Below are positions 26,169-35,817 of a stretch of 64,000 nt of DNA, one piece after another. Location: the NCBI RefSeq assembly GCF_000576635.1, contig NZ_AVFL01000007.1, positions 124,001 to 188,000 on the forward strand, read 5' to 3'. The first letter of the stretch is position 1. Each line of letters opens with the position of its first letter. The position numbers were made by a program, and so were the translations under genes. The notes under the pieces were generated by a model that saw only the letters and a program-made list of their open reading frames with translations, was not told the origin of the DNA and searched no databases. The stretch is from Skermanella stibiiresistens SB22 (lineage in GTDB: Bacteria > Pseudomonadota > Alphaproteobacteria > Azospirillales > Azospirillaceae).

Positions 26169-26189
26169 CGTAATAACATACGTAATAAC
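26169..26189 (-). promoter_or_regulatory. Tandem CGTAATAAC repeats upstream of the toxin-antitoxin pair
   Basis: Two identical 9-mers, CGTAATAAC at 26169-26177 and 26181-26189, are separated by ATA (12-bp spacing, just over one helical turn). They lie 30 bases upstream of the antitoxin start in an AT-rich patch and are natural candidates for autorepression by the AbrB-type antitoxin. Confidence 0.45.
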
Positions 26190-26240
26190 GTCAAGGGGAA
26201 TTGTATCTGGGAGGATGCTCGAAGGCGTTCCACCAGACGG

Positions 26241-26270
26241 AAAAGGGGCGGTGGTTTTCACCACCGCCCC
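26241..26270 (-). terminator. Rho-independent terminator of the first porin gene
   Basis: GGGGCGGTGG and CCACCGCCCC form a perfect 10-bp stem around a 6-base loop (26245-26270). On the minus strand the stem is followed by TTTT. It lies 47 bases past the porin stop. Confidence 0.8.
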
Positions 26271-26316
26271 AAGTCCGAAGGCTTCTGGGAAATCGCGGCC
26301 GCGAGGCCGAGGGATC

Positions 26317-27498
26317 CTAGAAGTTCAGGCGGGTGCTGATGACCCACACGTAGCCGTCGGTGCTGACCTTGTTGGCGGCCGCGGTCGACGCCGCGTTCGT
26401 CTTCAGGTCCTCTTCGAGGTACAGCAGGTCCGACATGATCAGCAAGCCGGGAGCCAGCGTGTAGGAACCGCTCAGGCCGTACAGCTCGTACTTGTCGGCA
26501 TAGGTGCTGGTAGGAGTGCTGCCCATGGCCCGCTTGTAGCCTTCCGACTCCGAATAGATCACGCCGACGGTGGCGGGACCGGCGGTGTAGGAGGCGCCGA
26601 CGTTCCAAGCATGCTGGTCGCCACTGTCGGTCTTGGTCTGGACGTAGTAGTTGTCGGCGTCGATGTAGCTGCCGCCGAACTTGAAGCCTGCGTAACCGAC
26701 CTGACCGCCAAGCTGGTAGGCGGTGAAGTCCTTGAGAGCCACGCTGGTGGTCGTGCCCTTGCCGTTGGCGCTGGTGCCGGTGGCGCCGAGGGCAACGGAG
26801 ACGCCGCTGAATTCGCCGGTGTAGTTGATGCCAAATTCCAGGAAGTCGGTGTAATCACGGGTGTTCTTGTTGGCGATGACGTTCTGGGCCTCGTCACCAT
26901 TCTCCGGCGTGTAGCTGAAGCCACCCTGGAAGCCGGCGACCCGCGGTGTCAGGTACATGATCTTGGTCGCGTCGCTGCTGTCCGGGGCCTTGATGGCGGC
27001 ACCCCAGGGCGTGCGGCCCACTTCGAAGGTACCCGTCTTGCCGGCGAACGAGACGCCGTTGACCGCGAGGAAGTCGATGCCGTCGCCGTCGATGCTCTCG
27101 ATGCCAACCAGCGGGGCGTAGATCGACAGAGTGTCGGCGGCGCCGTCGAAGTCGCCCAGTTCCAGACGGCCCCAGGAACCGCCAATGTAGACCGAGGCCT
27201 CGTCGGTGCCGATGCCGGTGGTGCCGGCGGTCGGGATGCCGTTCTGCAGTTCGACCTTGGCGCCGTACAGCAGGCCGTTGTCAGCCTTGCCGTCGGCCTT
27301 AATCAGGATCTCGGTTTCGAGCTGGAACTCACGCTCGGTGCCGCTCTGCTGGGTGCCAACGGCGGAGACATTGTTGTCATAGATCGCGGCGAAAAATTCG
27401 GTGTAACCGCCCAAGGTGACTTTCATCTGGGCGTTGGCGGCGGAGGTGAAACCGACGACGGCGGCGAGCGCGGTGGTGGCGAGGAGGATGTTCCTCAT
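26317..27498 (-). CDS. Outer-membrane porin (Gram-negative porin family), paralogue 1
   Basis: 393 residues. The signal peptide ends at TSAANAQ (about 24). The mature protein starts QMKVTLGGYTEFFAAIYD, has the alternating aromatic pattern of a 16-strand barrel and a conserved GRLELGDFDGAADTLSIYAP loop-3 region, and ends RLNF with the C-terminal Phe needed for outer-membrane insertion. It is a trimeric diffusion pore for small solutes. GGGAG lies 8 bases before the start. It is the longest and most divergent of three paralogues; the others are at 27729-28814 and 59942-61030. Confidence 0.93.
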   Translation of the reverse strand: MRNILLATTALAAVVGFTSAANAQMKVTLGGYTEFFAAIYDNNVSAVGTQQSGTEREFQLETEILIKADGKADNGLLYGAKVELQNGIPTAGTTGIGTDEASVYIGGSWGRLELGDFDGAADTLSIYAPLVGIESIDGDGIDFLAVNGVSFAGKTGTFEVGRTPWGAAIKAPDSSDATKIMYLTPRVAGFQGGFSYTPENGDEAQNVIANKNTRDYTDFLEFGINYTGEFSGVSVALGATGTSANGKGTTTSVALKDFTAYQLGGQVGYAGFKFGGSYIDADNYYVQTKTDSGDQHAWNVGASYTAGPATVGVIYSESEGYKRAMGSTPTSTYADKYELYGLSGSYTLAPGLLIMSDLLYLEEDLKTNAASTAAANKVSTDGYVWVISTRLNF

Positions 27499-27667
27499 TG
27501 CTTTGACTCCCTGGTAAGACCTTTGGACTACCCAAACCTTCGGGTTGGATGTTGGGATAATCCCTTATGGGTAATCCAGGCAATCACCTAATACCAAAGA
27601 GAGTGGATAAGAGCCCACACTGTTGCGCGATCGACACAACATCCCGGCACGCCTAGCTCGAACGAGA

Positions 27668-27701
27668 AGCGGCGGCACCCGCCAAGGATGCCGCCGCCGC
27701 T
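27668..27701 (-). terminator. Hairpin after porin paralogue 2
   Basis: AGCGGCGGCA pairs with TGCCGCCGCCGCT, allowing slippage within the GCC repeats, around CCCGCCAAGGA, 28 bases past the stop. No long U-run follows, so termination strength is uncertain. Confidence 0.4.
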
Positions 27702-27728
27702 CGAACTCACATTGAATGGGAGTGGATG

Positions 27729-28814
27729 TCAGAAGTCCAGACGGGTGCCGAGGACGAAGACATAGCCGTCGTTGCTGCCCTTGGTCGTGGCGCCGCGTGT
27801 GCCGGTCAGGAAATCGTCCTCGAAGAAGGTGATCTCCGTCTCGACGACCATGCCGGGCGCCAGGGCGTAGGTGGCTCCCAAGCTGTAGGCTTGGTAATCG
27901 GTGCTGTAGCCGCCATTGGCGCCGGAATAACCCTCGGCGGCGAGGTATGTCGCGGCGATGGCGATCGGGCCGGTCGTGAAGCTGCCGCCGACATGCCAAG
28001 CGGTCTGGTCGTCGTCGATGGCGCCGGTGGTCGGCAGCAGGAAGTCGTTGGCGTCGACATAGCCGCCGCCGAGGGCGAAATCGCCAAAGGTGATCTGGGC
28101 GCCCAGGTTCCAGGCGGTGAAGTCCTCGACGCCGGAGCTGGCGTTGCTCTCGGCCGTCGTCAGGGTGGCGCCGAGCGACACGCCGACTCCGGAGAACTCG
28201 CCGGTGTAGTTGACGCCGAACTCGCCGACGTCCTTGTAGGTGCTGGCGGTCTTCAGGGTGACGACACGCTGCGCCTCGTCGCCCGCTTCCGGCGTGTAGC
28301 TGGCGCCGCCTTGGAAGCCCGCGATGCGCGGGGTCAGGTACATGATCTTGGTCGAGTCGCCGGTGTTCGGAATGTGCATGCCGAAGTTCGGCTGGCCGCC
28401 AGCGAAGTCCGGATAGTCGCCGTCGATCTGCTCGACGCCAACAACCGGCGCGTAGATCTTGAGCGTGTCGGCGGCGCCGTCGAAATCACCCAGTTCGAGA
28501 CGGCCCCAGCCGCCGCCGAGATAAACCGACGCCTCGTCGGTGCCGACGCCGGTGCCGGCGTTCGGCGTGCTGTTCTGCAACTCGACCTTGGCGCCGTAGA
28601 GCAGGCCATTGTTGGCCTTGCCATCGGCCTTGACGACGATCTCGGCCTCCAGTTGGAACTCGCGGGACGTCCGGTTGGAGCCCAGGTCGTCATCATAGGT
28701 CGCCGCGAAGAATTCCGTGTAGCCACCGAGCGTGACGGTCATCTGAGCCTGGACCTGCGCGGTCAGCGCGCAAAGGGCGGCGGCCGACGTCGTCGTGAGA
28801 AGGAGTTTGCGCAT
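27729..28814 (-). CDS. Outer-membrane porin (Gram-negative porin family), paralogue 2
   Basis: 361 residues. The signal peptide ends near TAQVQAQ. The mature chain begins MTVTLGGYTEFFAATYDDD and ends GTRLDF, with terminal Phe. Loop 3 (GDFDGAADTLKIYAPVVGVE) is nearly the same as in paralogue 3, to which it is clearly closer than to paralogue 1, its direct neighbour. GGGGAA precedes the start. A 230-bp gap separates it from paralogue 1, so the two probably have separate promoters despite equal orientation. Confidence 0.93.
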   Translation of the reverse strand: MRKLLLTTTSAAALCALTAQVQAQMTVTLGGYTEFFAATYDDDLGSNRTSREFQLEAEIVVKADGKANNGLLYGAKVELQNSTPNAGTGVGTDEASVYLGGGWGRLELGDFDGAADTLKIYAPVVGVEQIDGDYPDFAGGQPNFGMHIPNTGDSTKIMYLTPRIAGFQGGASYTPEAGDEAQRVVTLKTASTYKDVGEFGVNYTGEFSGVGVSLGATLTTAESNASSGVEDFTAWNLGAQITFGDFALGGGYVDANDFLLPTTGAIDDDQTAWHVGGSFTTGPIAIAATYLAAEGYSGANGGYSTDYQAYSLGATYALAPGMVVETEITFFEDDFLTGTRGATTKGSNDGYVFVLGTRLDF

Positions 28815-29012
28815 CTTTGTTCCCCATAATGACTTTCGGCCTACCGACCGTTCTCCCTATTCTTGTGATTCTCCGGATATGCTCCGCAAATGGATTTTTA
28901 TCGAAATAGGTATACAACTGATAAGAGTAACATAAATGCAACTAATGTGTTAAGCTGGTTGGGTGATCCTGACAACCGGATACGCTTGGTCTCCGCCGCA
29001 TCATCGGGATTA

Positions 29013-29047
29013 GCACGTGGATACGCGGGTCAAGCCCGCGCATGACG
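29013..29047 (-). repeat. REP-type palindromic element, copy 1
   Basis: 35 bp, an exact reverse complement of 29131-29165. Each copy holds its own internal dyad CGCGGG-TCAAG-CCCGCG. This is the GTCATGCGCGGGCTTGACCC type widespread in alphaproteobacterial intergenic DNA. Confidence 0.85.
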
Positions 29048-29071
29048 TGTTGGGGGCATCGGTTCATCAAG

Positions 29072-29105
29072 CGGTCGATCGGCGATGGTGCCAAGCGATC
29101 GACCG
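29072..29105. repeat. Inner dyad between the REP copies
   Basis: CGGTCGATCG at 29072-29081 and CGATCGACCG at 29096-29105 form a perfect 10-bp stem with a 14-base loop, nested between the two REP copies, so the whole 153-bp unit can fold as a long cruciform. Confidence 0.6.
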
Positions 29106-29130
29106 GCCAAGAACCGCCCGCTCCCCTTAT

Positions 29131-29165
29131 CGTCATGCGCGGGCTTGACCCGCGTATCCACGTGC
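29131..29165 (+). repeat. REP-type palindromic element, copy 2
   Basis: 35 bp, perfect inverted copy of 29013-29047; spacing between copies is 83 bp. The left 15 bases (CGTCATGCGCGGGCT) also occur at 12635-12649 in a degenerate fragment. Confidence 0.85.
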
Positions 29166-29266
29166 GAATCCCGTCCCCCCGTGGCTCCCCGAACGACCGA
29201 TCGCTTGCGCTCGCACCGGCCTTTGGTCTAATTTCCGGCGCCCGAACCGCAGAGATGTCAGACAAA

Positions 29267-29869
29267 ATGGCTCGATTTCCGCATATCACCGCCCGGACGA
29301 TCCCCGCCCCGGAGGCATCATCCCGACGCAAGTCGGCCGCCGTCCTGCTGGGCGTGCTCGGCGCAACGCTGTTGCTGAGCGGTTGCGGCAATATCAAGCC
29401 GGAAGCGACGTTCCCCGATCCGGACGAGGACAAGCGGTACCGCAATGGCAGCCTGCTTGGCGGCGAGGGCGGATTCACCCTGCTGGGGCCGCGCCGCGCC
29501 GATCAGGACGCGCAGAACGCCCAGGGTATCGGCGTCAACAGCTTCCTGTGGCGCGCCTCGCTCGACACGCTGGCGTTCATGCCGATCGTGTCGGCCGATC
29601 CGTTCGGCGGCGTCATCCTGACCGACTGGTACTCCCCGCCGGAGACGCCGAACGAGCGCTTCAAGGTCAACCTCTACATCCTGGACCGCCAGCTTCGCGC
29701 CGACGGGGTGCGGGTCAGCGTCTTCCGCCAGCAGCGGACGGGCACGGGACCGAACGGCGGCGACTGGCGCGACTCGGGCGTGAGCACCGAGACCGCGAGC
29801 AAGCTGGAGGATACCGTGCTGACCCGCGCGCGCCAGATGCGGATCGCGCAGACCGCCGACAGCCGCTAG
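29267..29869 (+). CDS. DUF3576 domain-containing lipoprotein
   Basis: About 200 residues. The N-terminus is basic (SSRRKS), followed by a hydrophobic stretch and the lipobox LLSGC with the modified Cys at about 40. The rest matches DUF3576: GIGVNSFLWRASLDTLAFMP, PFGGVILTDWYSPPETPNER and FKVNLYILDRQLRADGVRV. The family sits upstream of leuS in many alphaproteobacteria and is thought to be an envelope protein; its role is unknown. Start is uncertain between ATG 29267 and ATG 29255. Confidence 0.85.
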   Translation: MARFPHITARTIPAPEASSRRKSAAVLLGVLGATLLLSGCGNIKPEATFPDPDEDKRYRNGSLLGGEGGFTLLGPRRADQDAQNAQGIGVNSFLWRASLDTLAFMPIVSADPFGGVILTDWYSPPETPNERFKVNLYILDRQLRADGVRVSVFRQQRTGTGPNGGDWRDSGVSTETASKLEDTVLTRARQMRIAQTADSR

Positions 29870-29998
29870 GTTTTTCGGCGGAAGACGGGTTTCGGGTGGG
29901 GCTCCGGAGGGAACGTTCGGCCGGAGCCGACGATAATGATTTGGTGATGTGCGTCGTCCACCCCGCTGGGGATGTCTGGGCGCGGTGAGGGATGTTGG

Positions 29999-32563
29999 AT
30001 GTCGCGGTATAATTCCAAGGAAACCGAGGCCAAGTGGCAGGCGATCTGGGACGAACGGGGCAGCTTCGTCGCCCACGAGGATCCCAGCCGGCCGAAATAC
30101 TACGTGCTGGAGATGTTCCCGTACCCGTCGGGACGGCTCCATGTCGGCCACGCCCGCAACTACGCGATCGGCGACATGGTGGCGCGCTACAAACGGGCGC
30201 GCGGCTTCAACGTGCTGCATCCCATGGGCTGGGACGCCTTCGGCCTGCCGGCGGAGAACGCCGCCATCGCCAACAAGGTGCATCCCGCGACCTGGACCTA
30301 CCAGAACATCGCCACGATGCGCGACCAGCTGAAGACGCTGGGGCTGGCCTATGACTGGACGCGCGAGATCGCGACCTGCGCGCCGGAATACTACCGCCAC
30401 GAACAGAAGATCTTCCTGGATTTCCTGAACGCCGGATTGGCGTACCGCAAGGAGAGCTGGGTCAATTGGGACCCGGTCGAGAACACCGTGCTGGCCAACG
30501 AACAGGTGATCGACGGGCGCGGCTGGCGCTCCGGCGCCCCGGTCGAGAAGCGCAAGCTGAGCCAGTGGTTCCTGAAGATCACCCAGTACGCCGACGAGTT
30601 GCTGGACGCCATCGGCAAGCTGGAGCGTTGGCCGGACAAGGTCCGGACCATGCAGGAGAAATGGATCGGCAAGTCGTCCGGCCTGCGCTTCGCCTTCGAC
30701 TTGGTGAATGAGCAGGAGAAGATCGAGGTCTTCACGACGCGGCCCGACACCCTGTTCGGCGCCAGCTTCGTGGCGGTTTCGCCCAACCATCCGCTGGCGG
30801 CGCGCCTGGCGGCCGACAACCCGGCCCTGGCCGACTTCATCGCGGAGTGCAACCGGATCGGCACCAGCGAGGCGGCGATCGAGACGGCGGAGAAGCTCGG
30901 CTTCGACACCGGGCTGAAGGCGATCCATCCCTTCGTCGAGGGGCGGACGGTCCCGGTCCACGTCGCCAACTTCGTCCTGATGGAATACGGCACCGGCGCC
31001 ATCTTCGGCTGCCCGGCGCATGACCAGCGCGACCTGGACTTCGCCCGCAAATACGGCCTGCCGGTGCTGCCGGTGGTGGTGCCCGACGACAGCGACCCGG
31101 CCAGCTTCCAGGTCGGCGCGGAGGCCTACACGGGTCCCGGCCACCTGCGGAACTCCGACTTCCTGGACGGCCTGGAGGTCGAGGCCGCCAAGCGCGCCGT
31201 GATCGAGCGCATGGAGGCCGCCGGCAAGGGCGAGGGCACCACGATCTACCGCCTTCGCGACTGGGGCGTCAGCCGCCAGCGCTATTGGGGCTGCCCGATC
31301 CCGGTGATCCATTGCGCCACCTGCGGCATCGTTCCGGTTCCGGAACAGGATCTGCCGGTCGAGCTGCCGACCGATGTCAGCTTCGACCAGCCGGGCAACC
31401 CGCTGGACCATCACCCGACCTGGAAGCATACGACCTGCCCGACCTGCGGGGGCGAGGCCCGACGCGAGACCGACACCTTCGACACCTTCTTCGAAAGCTC
31501 GTGGTATTTCGCGCGCTTCTGTTCGCCGCACGACACGACGACCGCGTTCGACCGCGCCGCCGCGGATTACTGGCTGCCGGTCGACCAGTATATCGGCGGT
31601 GTCGAGCACGCCGTGCTCCACCTGCTCTACTCCCGCTTCTTCACCCGCGCCTTGAAGGATTGCGGCTACCTGAGCGTCGCCGAGCCGTTCGAGGGCCTGA
31701 TGACCCAGGGGATGGTGACGCACGCCACGTACCGGGACCAAGCCGGCAAGTGGCTCTACCCGGAGGAGGTCGAGCAGCGCGACGGCCAGACGGTGAGCCG
31801 CGAGACCGGCGAGTCCGTCGAGGCGGGCCGCCTGGAGAAGATGAGCAAGTCGAAGAAGAACGTCGTCGGCTTGGAGCACATCATCGACACCTACGGCGCC
31901 GACACCATGCGGCTGCTGCTGCTGTCCGACAGCCCGCCGGAGCGCGACCTGGAATGGACCGAGTCGGGCATCGACGGCGCTTGGCGCTACGCCGCGCGCG
32001 TCTGGCGCCTGATCACCGAGCCGGTGGTGCCGCTGGCGGCGGCCGGGACTCCCGTGCCCGCCACGATCTCGGACAAGGGTCAGGCGGTACGCCGGATCGT
32101 CCACAAGACGATCGACGGACTGGGTGATGACGTCGAGAAGTTCCGCTTCAACAAGGCGGTGGCGCGGGTCCGCGAGCTGACCAACGCGCTCTCCGATCTC
32201 GACGGCAAGGGCGCCGGCGAGGACTGGGTGCTGCGCGAGGGTTTCGAGACGCTGGTCAAGCTGATCGGCCCGATGATGCCGCATCTGGGCGAGGAGCTGT
32301 GGCAGGGCTTGGGCCATGCCACCCTTCTGACCGAGTCGCCGTGGCCGGAGGCCGATCCGGCGCTGGTGGTGGACGAGAGCGTCGTGGTGGCGATCCAGGT
32401 CAATGGCAAGCTGCGCGCCTCGATTCCGCTGCCACGCGACGCCAGCGAGGAGGTCGCGCGCGCGGCGGCGCTGGCCGACGCCAACGTCCAGCGGGCGATC
32501 GACGGCAAGACGATCCGCAAGCTGATCCACGTGCCCAACCGCATCGTCAATGTGGTGGTGTGA
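29999..32563 (+). CDS. leuS: Leucine-tRNA ligase
   Basis: 854 residues, class Ia synthetase. The HIGH-type motif HVGHARNY is near residue 46-53, the CP1 editing domain follows ([22 protein letters not shown]), and KMSKS is near residue 614 ([11 protein letters not shown]). C-terminal anticodon-binding and leucyl-specific domains are intact. It charges tRNA-Leu and edits mischarged norvaline. Start at ATG 29999 with GTGAGGG upstream. Followed by holA after only 42 bp. Confidence 0.98.
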   Translation: MSRYNSKETEAKWQAIWDERGSFVAHEDPSRPKYYVLEMFPYPSGRLHVGHARNYAIGDMVARYKRARGFNVLHPMGWDAFGLPAENAAIANKVHPATWTYQNIATMRDQLKTLGLAYDWTREIATCAPEYYRHEQKIFLDFLNAGLAYRKESWVNWDPVENTVLANEQVIDGRGWRSGAPVEKRKLSQWFLKITQYADELLDAIGKLERWPDKVRTMQEKWIGKSSGLRFAFDLVNEQEKIEVFTTRPDTLFGASFVAVSPNHPLAARLAADNPALADFIAECNRIGTSEAAIETAEKLGFDTGLKAIHPFVEGRTVPVHVANFVLMEYGTGAIFGCPAHDQRDLDFARKYGLPVLPVVVPDDSDPASFQVGAEAYTGPGHLRNSDFLDGLEVEAAKRAVIERMEAAGKGEGTTIYRLRDWGVSRQRYWGCPIPVIHCATCGIVPVPEQDLPVELPTDVSFDQPGNPLDHHPTWKHTTCPTCGGEARRETDTFDTFFESSWYFARFCSPHDTTTAFDRAAADYWLPVDQYIGGVEHAVLHLLYSRFFTRALKDCGYLSVAEPFEGLMTQGMVTHATYRDQAGKWLYPEEVEQRDGQTVSRETGESVEAGRLEKMSKSKKNVVGLEHIIDTYGADTMRLLLLSDSPPERDLEWTESGIDGAWRYAARVWRLITEPVVPLAAAGTPVPATISDKGQAVRRIVHKTIDGLGDDVEKFRFNKAVARVRELTNALSDLDGKGAGEDWVLREGFETLVKLIGPMMPHLGEELWQGLGHATLLTESPWPEADPALVVDESVVVAIQVNGKLRASIPLPRDASEEVARAAALADANVQRAIDGKTIRKLIHVPNRIVNVVV

Positions 32564-32605
32564 GCCTGATCGCGTGACCGCCCGTCCGCGCGCCGGGGGT
32601 CGGGC

Positions 32606-33637
32606 GTGAAGGTCCCGGCCGGCAGGATCGAGGGATTTGTCCGCCGCCCCGACCCCCAGGTCAGGGCGGTGCTGTTCTACGGTCCCGACAGCGGTCTGGT
32701 GCGGGAACGCGCCGATACCGTGGCCCGCGGCGTCTGCCCGGACCAGCACGACCCGTTCCGGGTGGTCGACCTGCTCGGCTCGGCGATCGCCAAGGACCCG
32801 GCGCGGCTGGCCGACGAGGTGGCGTCGATGGCGCTGACCGGCGGCAGGCGCTTGATCCGGATCCGCGACGCCGACGATGGCGTCACCGGCGCCTTCGCCT
32901 CGCTGTTCGGATCGATGCCCAGTGGCGACAGCATGGTCGTGGTCGAGGCCGGCGACCTGTCCAAGGGGTCGAAGCTGCGGGCGCTGTTCGAGAACGCCGA
33001 TACCGGCGCTCCGATCCCCTGCTATGTCGAGGACGAGGCGGCGCTGGGCGAGACCATCGGAAACATGCTGGCCGCCCACAAGCTGACCGTCAGCACCGAC
33101 GCCCGCGACTTCCTCGCCAGCAGCCTGGTGGGCGACCGGATGGTCGCGCGCGGCGAGATCGAGAAGCTGGTGACCTATATGGGCGAGGGAGGCAGGCGGG
33201 TCGAGCTGGAGGACGCCCAGGCCTGCATCGGTGACAGCGGCGCCCTGGAGATGGACGCGCCGTCATGGGCGGCGGGCGACGGCGATTTCGCCGGTGTCGA
33301 CCGGGCGTTGCGCCGGCTGTTCGCGGAAGGCATGAGCCCGGTGCCGATCCTGCGCTCCGCCCAGCGCCACTTCCAGCGCCTGCAACTGGTCGTGGCCCAG
33401 GTCGAGCGCGGCGAGTCGGTCGAACGCGCGGTGGCGAGCCTGCGCCCACCCCTGTTCTTCAAGGTCAAGAACCAGTTCACCGCCCAAGTGAGGCGCTGGA
33501 CACCCGCCGGGTTGCGCCAGGGCCTGGACCGCCTAACCGACGCCGAAGCCGACTGCAAACGCACCAACATGCCCGATGAAACCATCTGCGCCCGCGCCTT
33601 CTTCCAACTGGCGGTGCTGGCGCGGAGTCGGCGCTGA
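32606..33637 (+). CDS. holA: DNA polymerase III subunit delta
   Basis: 343 residues starting with GTG. The AAA+ like clamp-loader fold shows VRAVLFYGPDSGLVRERADTV at the start, a degenerate Walker A as expected since delta does not hydrolyse ATP, and the C-terminal collar (RLFAEGMSPVPILRSAQRHF, PPLFFKVKNQF). It opens the beta clamp for loading. Close coupling to leuS is conserved in alphaproteobacteria, where lptE usually lies between; here there is no room for it. Confidence 0.95.
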   Translation: MKVPAGRIEGFVRRPDPQVRAVLFYGPDSGLVRERADTVARGVCPDQHDPFRVVDLLGSAIAKDPARLADEVASMALTGGRRLIRIRDADDGVTGAFASLFGSMPSGDSMVVVEAGDLSKGSKLRALFENADTGAPIPCYVEDEAALGETIGNMLAAHKLTVSTDARDFLASSLVGDRMVARGEIEKLVTYMGEGGRRVELEDAQACIGDSGALEMDAPSWAAGDGDFAGVDRALRRLFAEGMSPVPILRSAQRHFQRLQLVVAQVERGESVERAVASLRPPLFFKVKNQFTAQVRRWTPAGLRQGLDRLTDAEADCKRTNMPDETICARAFFQLAVLARSRR

Positions 33638-33813
33638 GACGGCGAAGGCGGACGCATTCGACCGGCCAATTTTTCATCGATTGACGACGGTGGCCGTAGG
33701 TCGGGTGGATCGACGAACCAACCGGATTAGTTGTTTCATCAGCGGTGGATTAGCATTCCGTACCGGTGGCGCGAGCCGTGATCGGTATGGCCTCCAAGCG
33801 GTCCGGCAACGAA

Positions 33814-33835
33814 AAGGGGGGCCGGAGCCCCCCTT
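33814..33835 (-). terminator. Terminator of acs
   Basis: AAGGGGGG and CCCCCCTT form a perfect 8-bp stem with a 6-base loop. Read on the minus strand it is followed by TTTTCG, 27 bases beyond the acs stop. On the plus strand no U-run follows, so it serves acs rather than holA. Confidence 0.7.
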
Positions 33836-33861
33836 CCCCTCCCCGCGTTCGACGGCGGATG

Positions 33862-35817
33862 TCAGCCGCGGTTCATGCGGCTGTCGACCAGATCGTGGAC
33901 GACGCCGGGGTCGGCCAGCGTGGAGGTGTCGCCCAGGGCCTCGTGCTCGTTCGCGGCGATCTTGCGCAGGATGCGGCGCATGATCTTACCGGAACGGGTC
34001 TTCGGCAGGCCGGGAGCCCACTGGATCAGGTCCGGCGTCGCGATCGGACCGATCTCCTTGCGGACCCAGGTCACCAACTCCTTGCGCAGCTCGTCGCTCG
34101 GGTGTTCGCCGGCGTTGAGCGTGACATAGGCGTAGATGCCCTGTCCCTTGAGGTCGTGCGGGTAACCGACGACCGCGGCCTCGGCGACCTTGGGATGGGC
34201 GACCAGCGCGCTCTCGATCTCGGCGGTGCCCATGCGGTGGCCGGACACGTTGATCACGTCGTCGACGCGGCCGGTGATCCAGTAGTACCCATCGGCGTCG
34301 CGGCGGCAGCCGTCCCCGGTGAAATACTTGCCCTCGAAGGTCGAGAAGTAGGTCTGGACGAACCGGACATGGTCGCCGAACACCGTCCGCATCTGGCCGG
34401 GCCAGCTGTCGGCGATGCACAGGTTGCCCTCCGTCTCGCCTTCCAGCAGCTTGCCGTCGTTGTCCACGACAACCGGCTGAACACCGAAGAACGGCAGGGT
34501 GGCGGAACCGGGCTTGGCCGTCGTGGCGCCGGGCAGCGGCGAGATCAGGATACCGCCAGTCTCGGTCTGCCAGAACGTGTCGACGATCGGGCAGCGCTCG
34601 TCGCCGACCACGCGATTGTACCAGAGCCAAGCCTCGGGATTGATCGGCTCGCCGACCGAACCCAGGATGCGCAGCGACTTGCGGCTGGTCTTCTTGACCG
34701 GCGCCTCACCCTCGCGCATCAGCGCGCGGATGGCGGTCGGCGCGGTGTAGAAGATCGCGACGTTGTGCTTGTCGACCACTTCCCAGAAGCGCGAGACGGA
34801 GGGATAGTTCGGGATGCCCTCGAACATCAGGGTCGTGGCGCCGTTGGCGAGTGGGCCATAGACGATGTAGGAGTGGCCGGTGACCCAACCCACATCGGCC
34901 GTGCACCAATAGACCTCGCCCGGCTTGTAGTCGAAGACGTACTGGTGCGTCATCGAGGCGTAGACGAGATAGCCGCCGGTGGTGTGCAGCACGCCCTTGG
35001 GCTTGCCTGTCGAGCCGGAGGTGTAGAGGATGAACAGCGGGTCCTCGGCGCTCATCTCCTCCGGCGGGCAATCGGCCGAAACCTTGGCGATCTCCTCGTC
35101 GTACCAGAAATCGCGGCCCTCGGTCCAATCGACCGCGCCGCCGGTGCGGCGAACCACCAGCTGGGTCCGGACGTTCGGCGACGCGGCCAGGGCGACATCG
35201 GCGTTCTTCTTCAGCGGAACCTTGCGGCCGCCGCGCAGGCCTTCGTCGGCCGTGATCAGCAGATGGCTGTCGCAGTCGACCAGACGGTCGCGCAGGCTGT
35301 CCGGCGAGAAGCCGCCGAACACGATCGAATGCATGGCGCCGATCCGGGCGCAGGCCAGCATGGCGTAGGCGGCCTCGGGGATCATCGGCAGGTAGATGGT
35401 GACCCGGTCACCCTTCTTGACGCCCTTGGCCTTGAGCACGTTGGCCAGCCGGCAGACCTGCTCGTGCAGTTCGCGGTAGGTGATGTGCTTGCTTTCGGCC
35501 GGGTTGTCGCCTTCCCAGATGATGGCGGTCTGATCGGCCTTGTCGGCCAGATGGCGGTCGATGCAATTGGCGCTGACGTTGAGCGTGCCGTCGTAGAACC
35601 ATCGGATGTGGACGTCGCCGGTGAAGCTGACATCCTTGACCTTGGTGTACGGACGGATCCAGTCCAGGCGTTTGCCTTGCTCACCCCAGAAAGCCTCCGG
35701 ATCCTTGACCGACTGCTCGTACATCCGGGTGTAGCCTTCGGCATCGACCCAGGCCGACTTCGCAACAGCTTCGGGAGGCGGGAAGGTGCTGGGAGTCGTG
35801 TTCGGCGTTGTGTTCAT
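33862..35817 (-). CDS. acs: Acetyl-CoA synthetase
   Basis: 651 residues, the usual length. The P-loop [20 protein letters not shown], the A5 motif FWQTETGG and the C-terminal acetylation-controlled Lys motif [14 protein letters not shown] are all present. It activates acetate via acetyl-AMP. The start MNTTPNTT at 35817 gives the normal N-terminus; the frame is open about 30 codons further. About 175 bases upstream lies a well-spaced FNR/FixK-type promoter. Single-gene unit with its own terminator. Confidence 0.97.
   Translation of the reverse strand: MNTTPNTTPSTFPPPEAVAKSAWVDAEGYTRMYEQSVKDPEAFWGEQGKRLDWIRPYTKVKDVSFTGDVHIRWFYDGTLNVSANCIDRHLADKADQTAIIWEGDNPAESKHITYRELHEQVCRLANVLKAKGVKKGDRVTIYLPMIPEAAYAMLACARIGAMHSIVFGGFSPDSLRDRLVDCDSHLLITADEGLRGGRKVPLKKNADVALAASPNVRTQLVVRRTGGAVDWTEGRDFWYDEEIAKVSADCPPEEMSAEDPLFILYTSGSTGKPKGVLHTTGGYLVYASMTHQYVFDYKPGEVYWCTADVGWVTGHSYIVYGPLANGATTLMFEGIPNYPSVSRFWEVVDKHNVAIFYTAPTAIRALMREGEAPVKKTSRKSLRILGSVGEPINPEAWLWYNRVVGDERCPIVDTFWQTETGGILISPLPGATTAKPGSATLPFFGVQPVVVDNDGKLLEGETEGNLCIADSWPGQMRTVFGDHVRFVQTYFSTFEGKYFTGDGCRRDADGYYWITGRVDDVINVSGHRMGTAEIESALVAHPKVAEAAVVGYPHDLKGQGIYAYVTLNAGEHPSDELRKELVTWVRKEIGPIATPDLIQWAPGLPKTRSGKIMRRILRKIAANEHEALGDTSTLADPGVVHDLVDSRMNRG

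Larger units (their letters stand above)
28815..29266. other. Intergenic region with porin promoter and REP-type palindromes
   Basis: The first 150 bp are AT-rich and should hold the promoter for porin 2 (reading left). The rest contains two inverted copies of a 35-bp palindromic element (29013-29047, 29131-29165) and a nested dyad. No RNA gene or credible ORF was found; open frames here are translations of the repeat (RGLDPRI-type peptides). Confidence 0.6.

Noticed and set aside
28942-29478. 178-codon minus-strand frame over the REP pair
   Set aside because: Translation is of the repeat itself (RGLDPRIH-type peptide), a common artefact of this repeat family, and it runs antisense into DUF3576.
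29318-33079. Very long open frame (1,253 codons) on the minus strand
   Set aside because: Antisense to DUF3576, leuS and holA. Long antisense frames are expected in GC-rich coding DNA; the translation is compositionally biased (Arg/Gln/His/Leu) and lacks family motifs.
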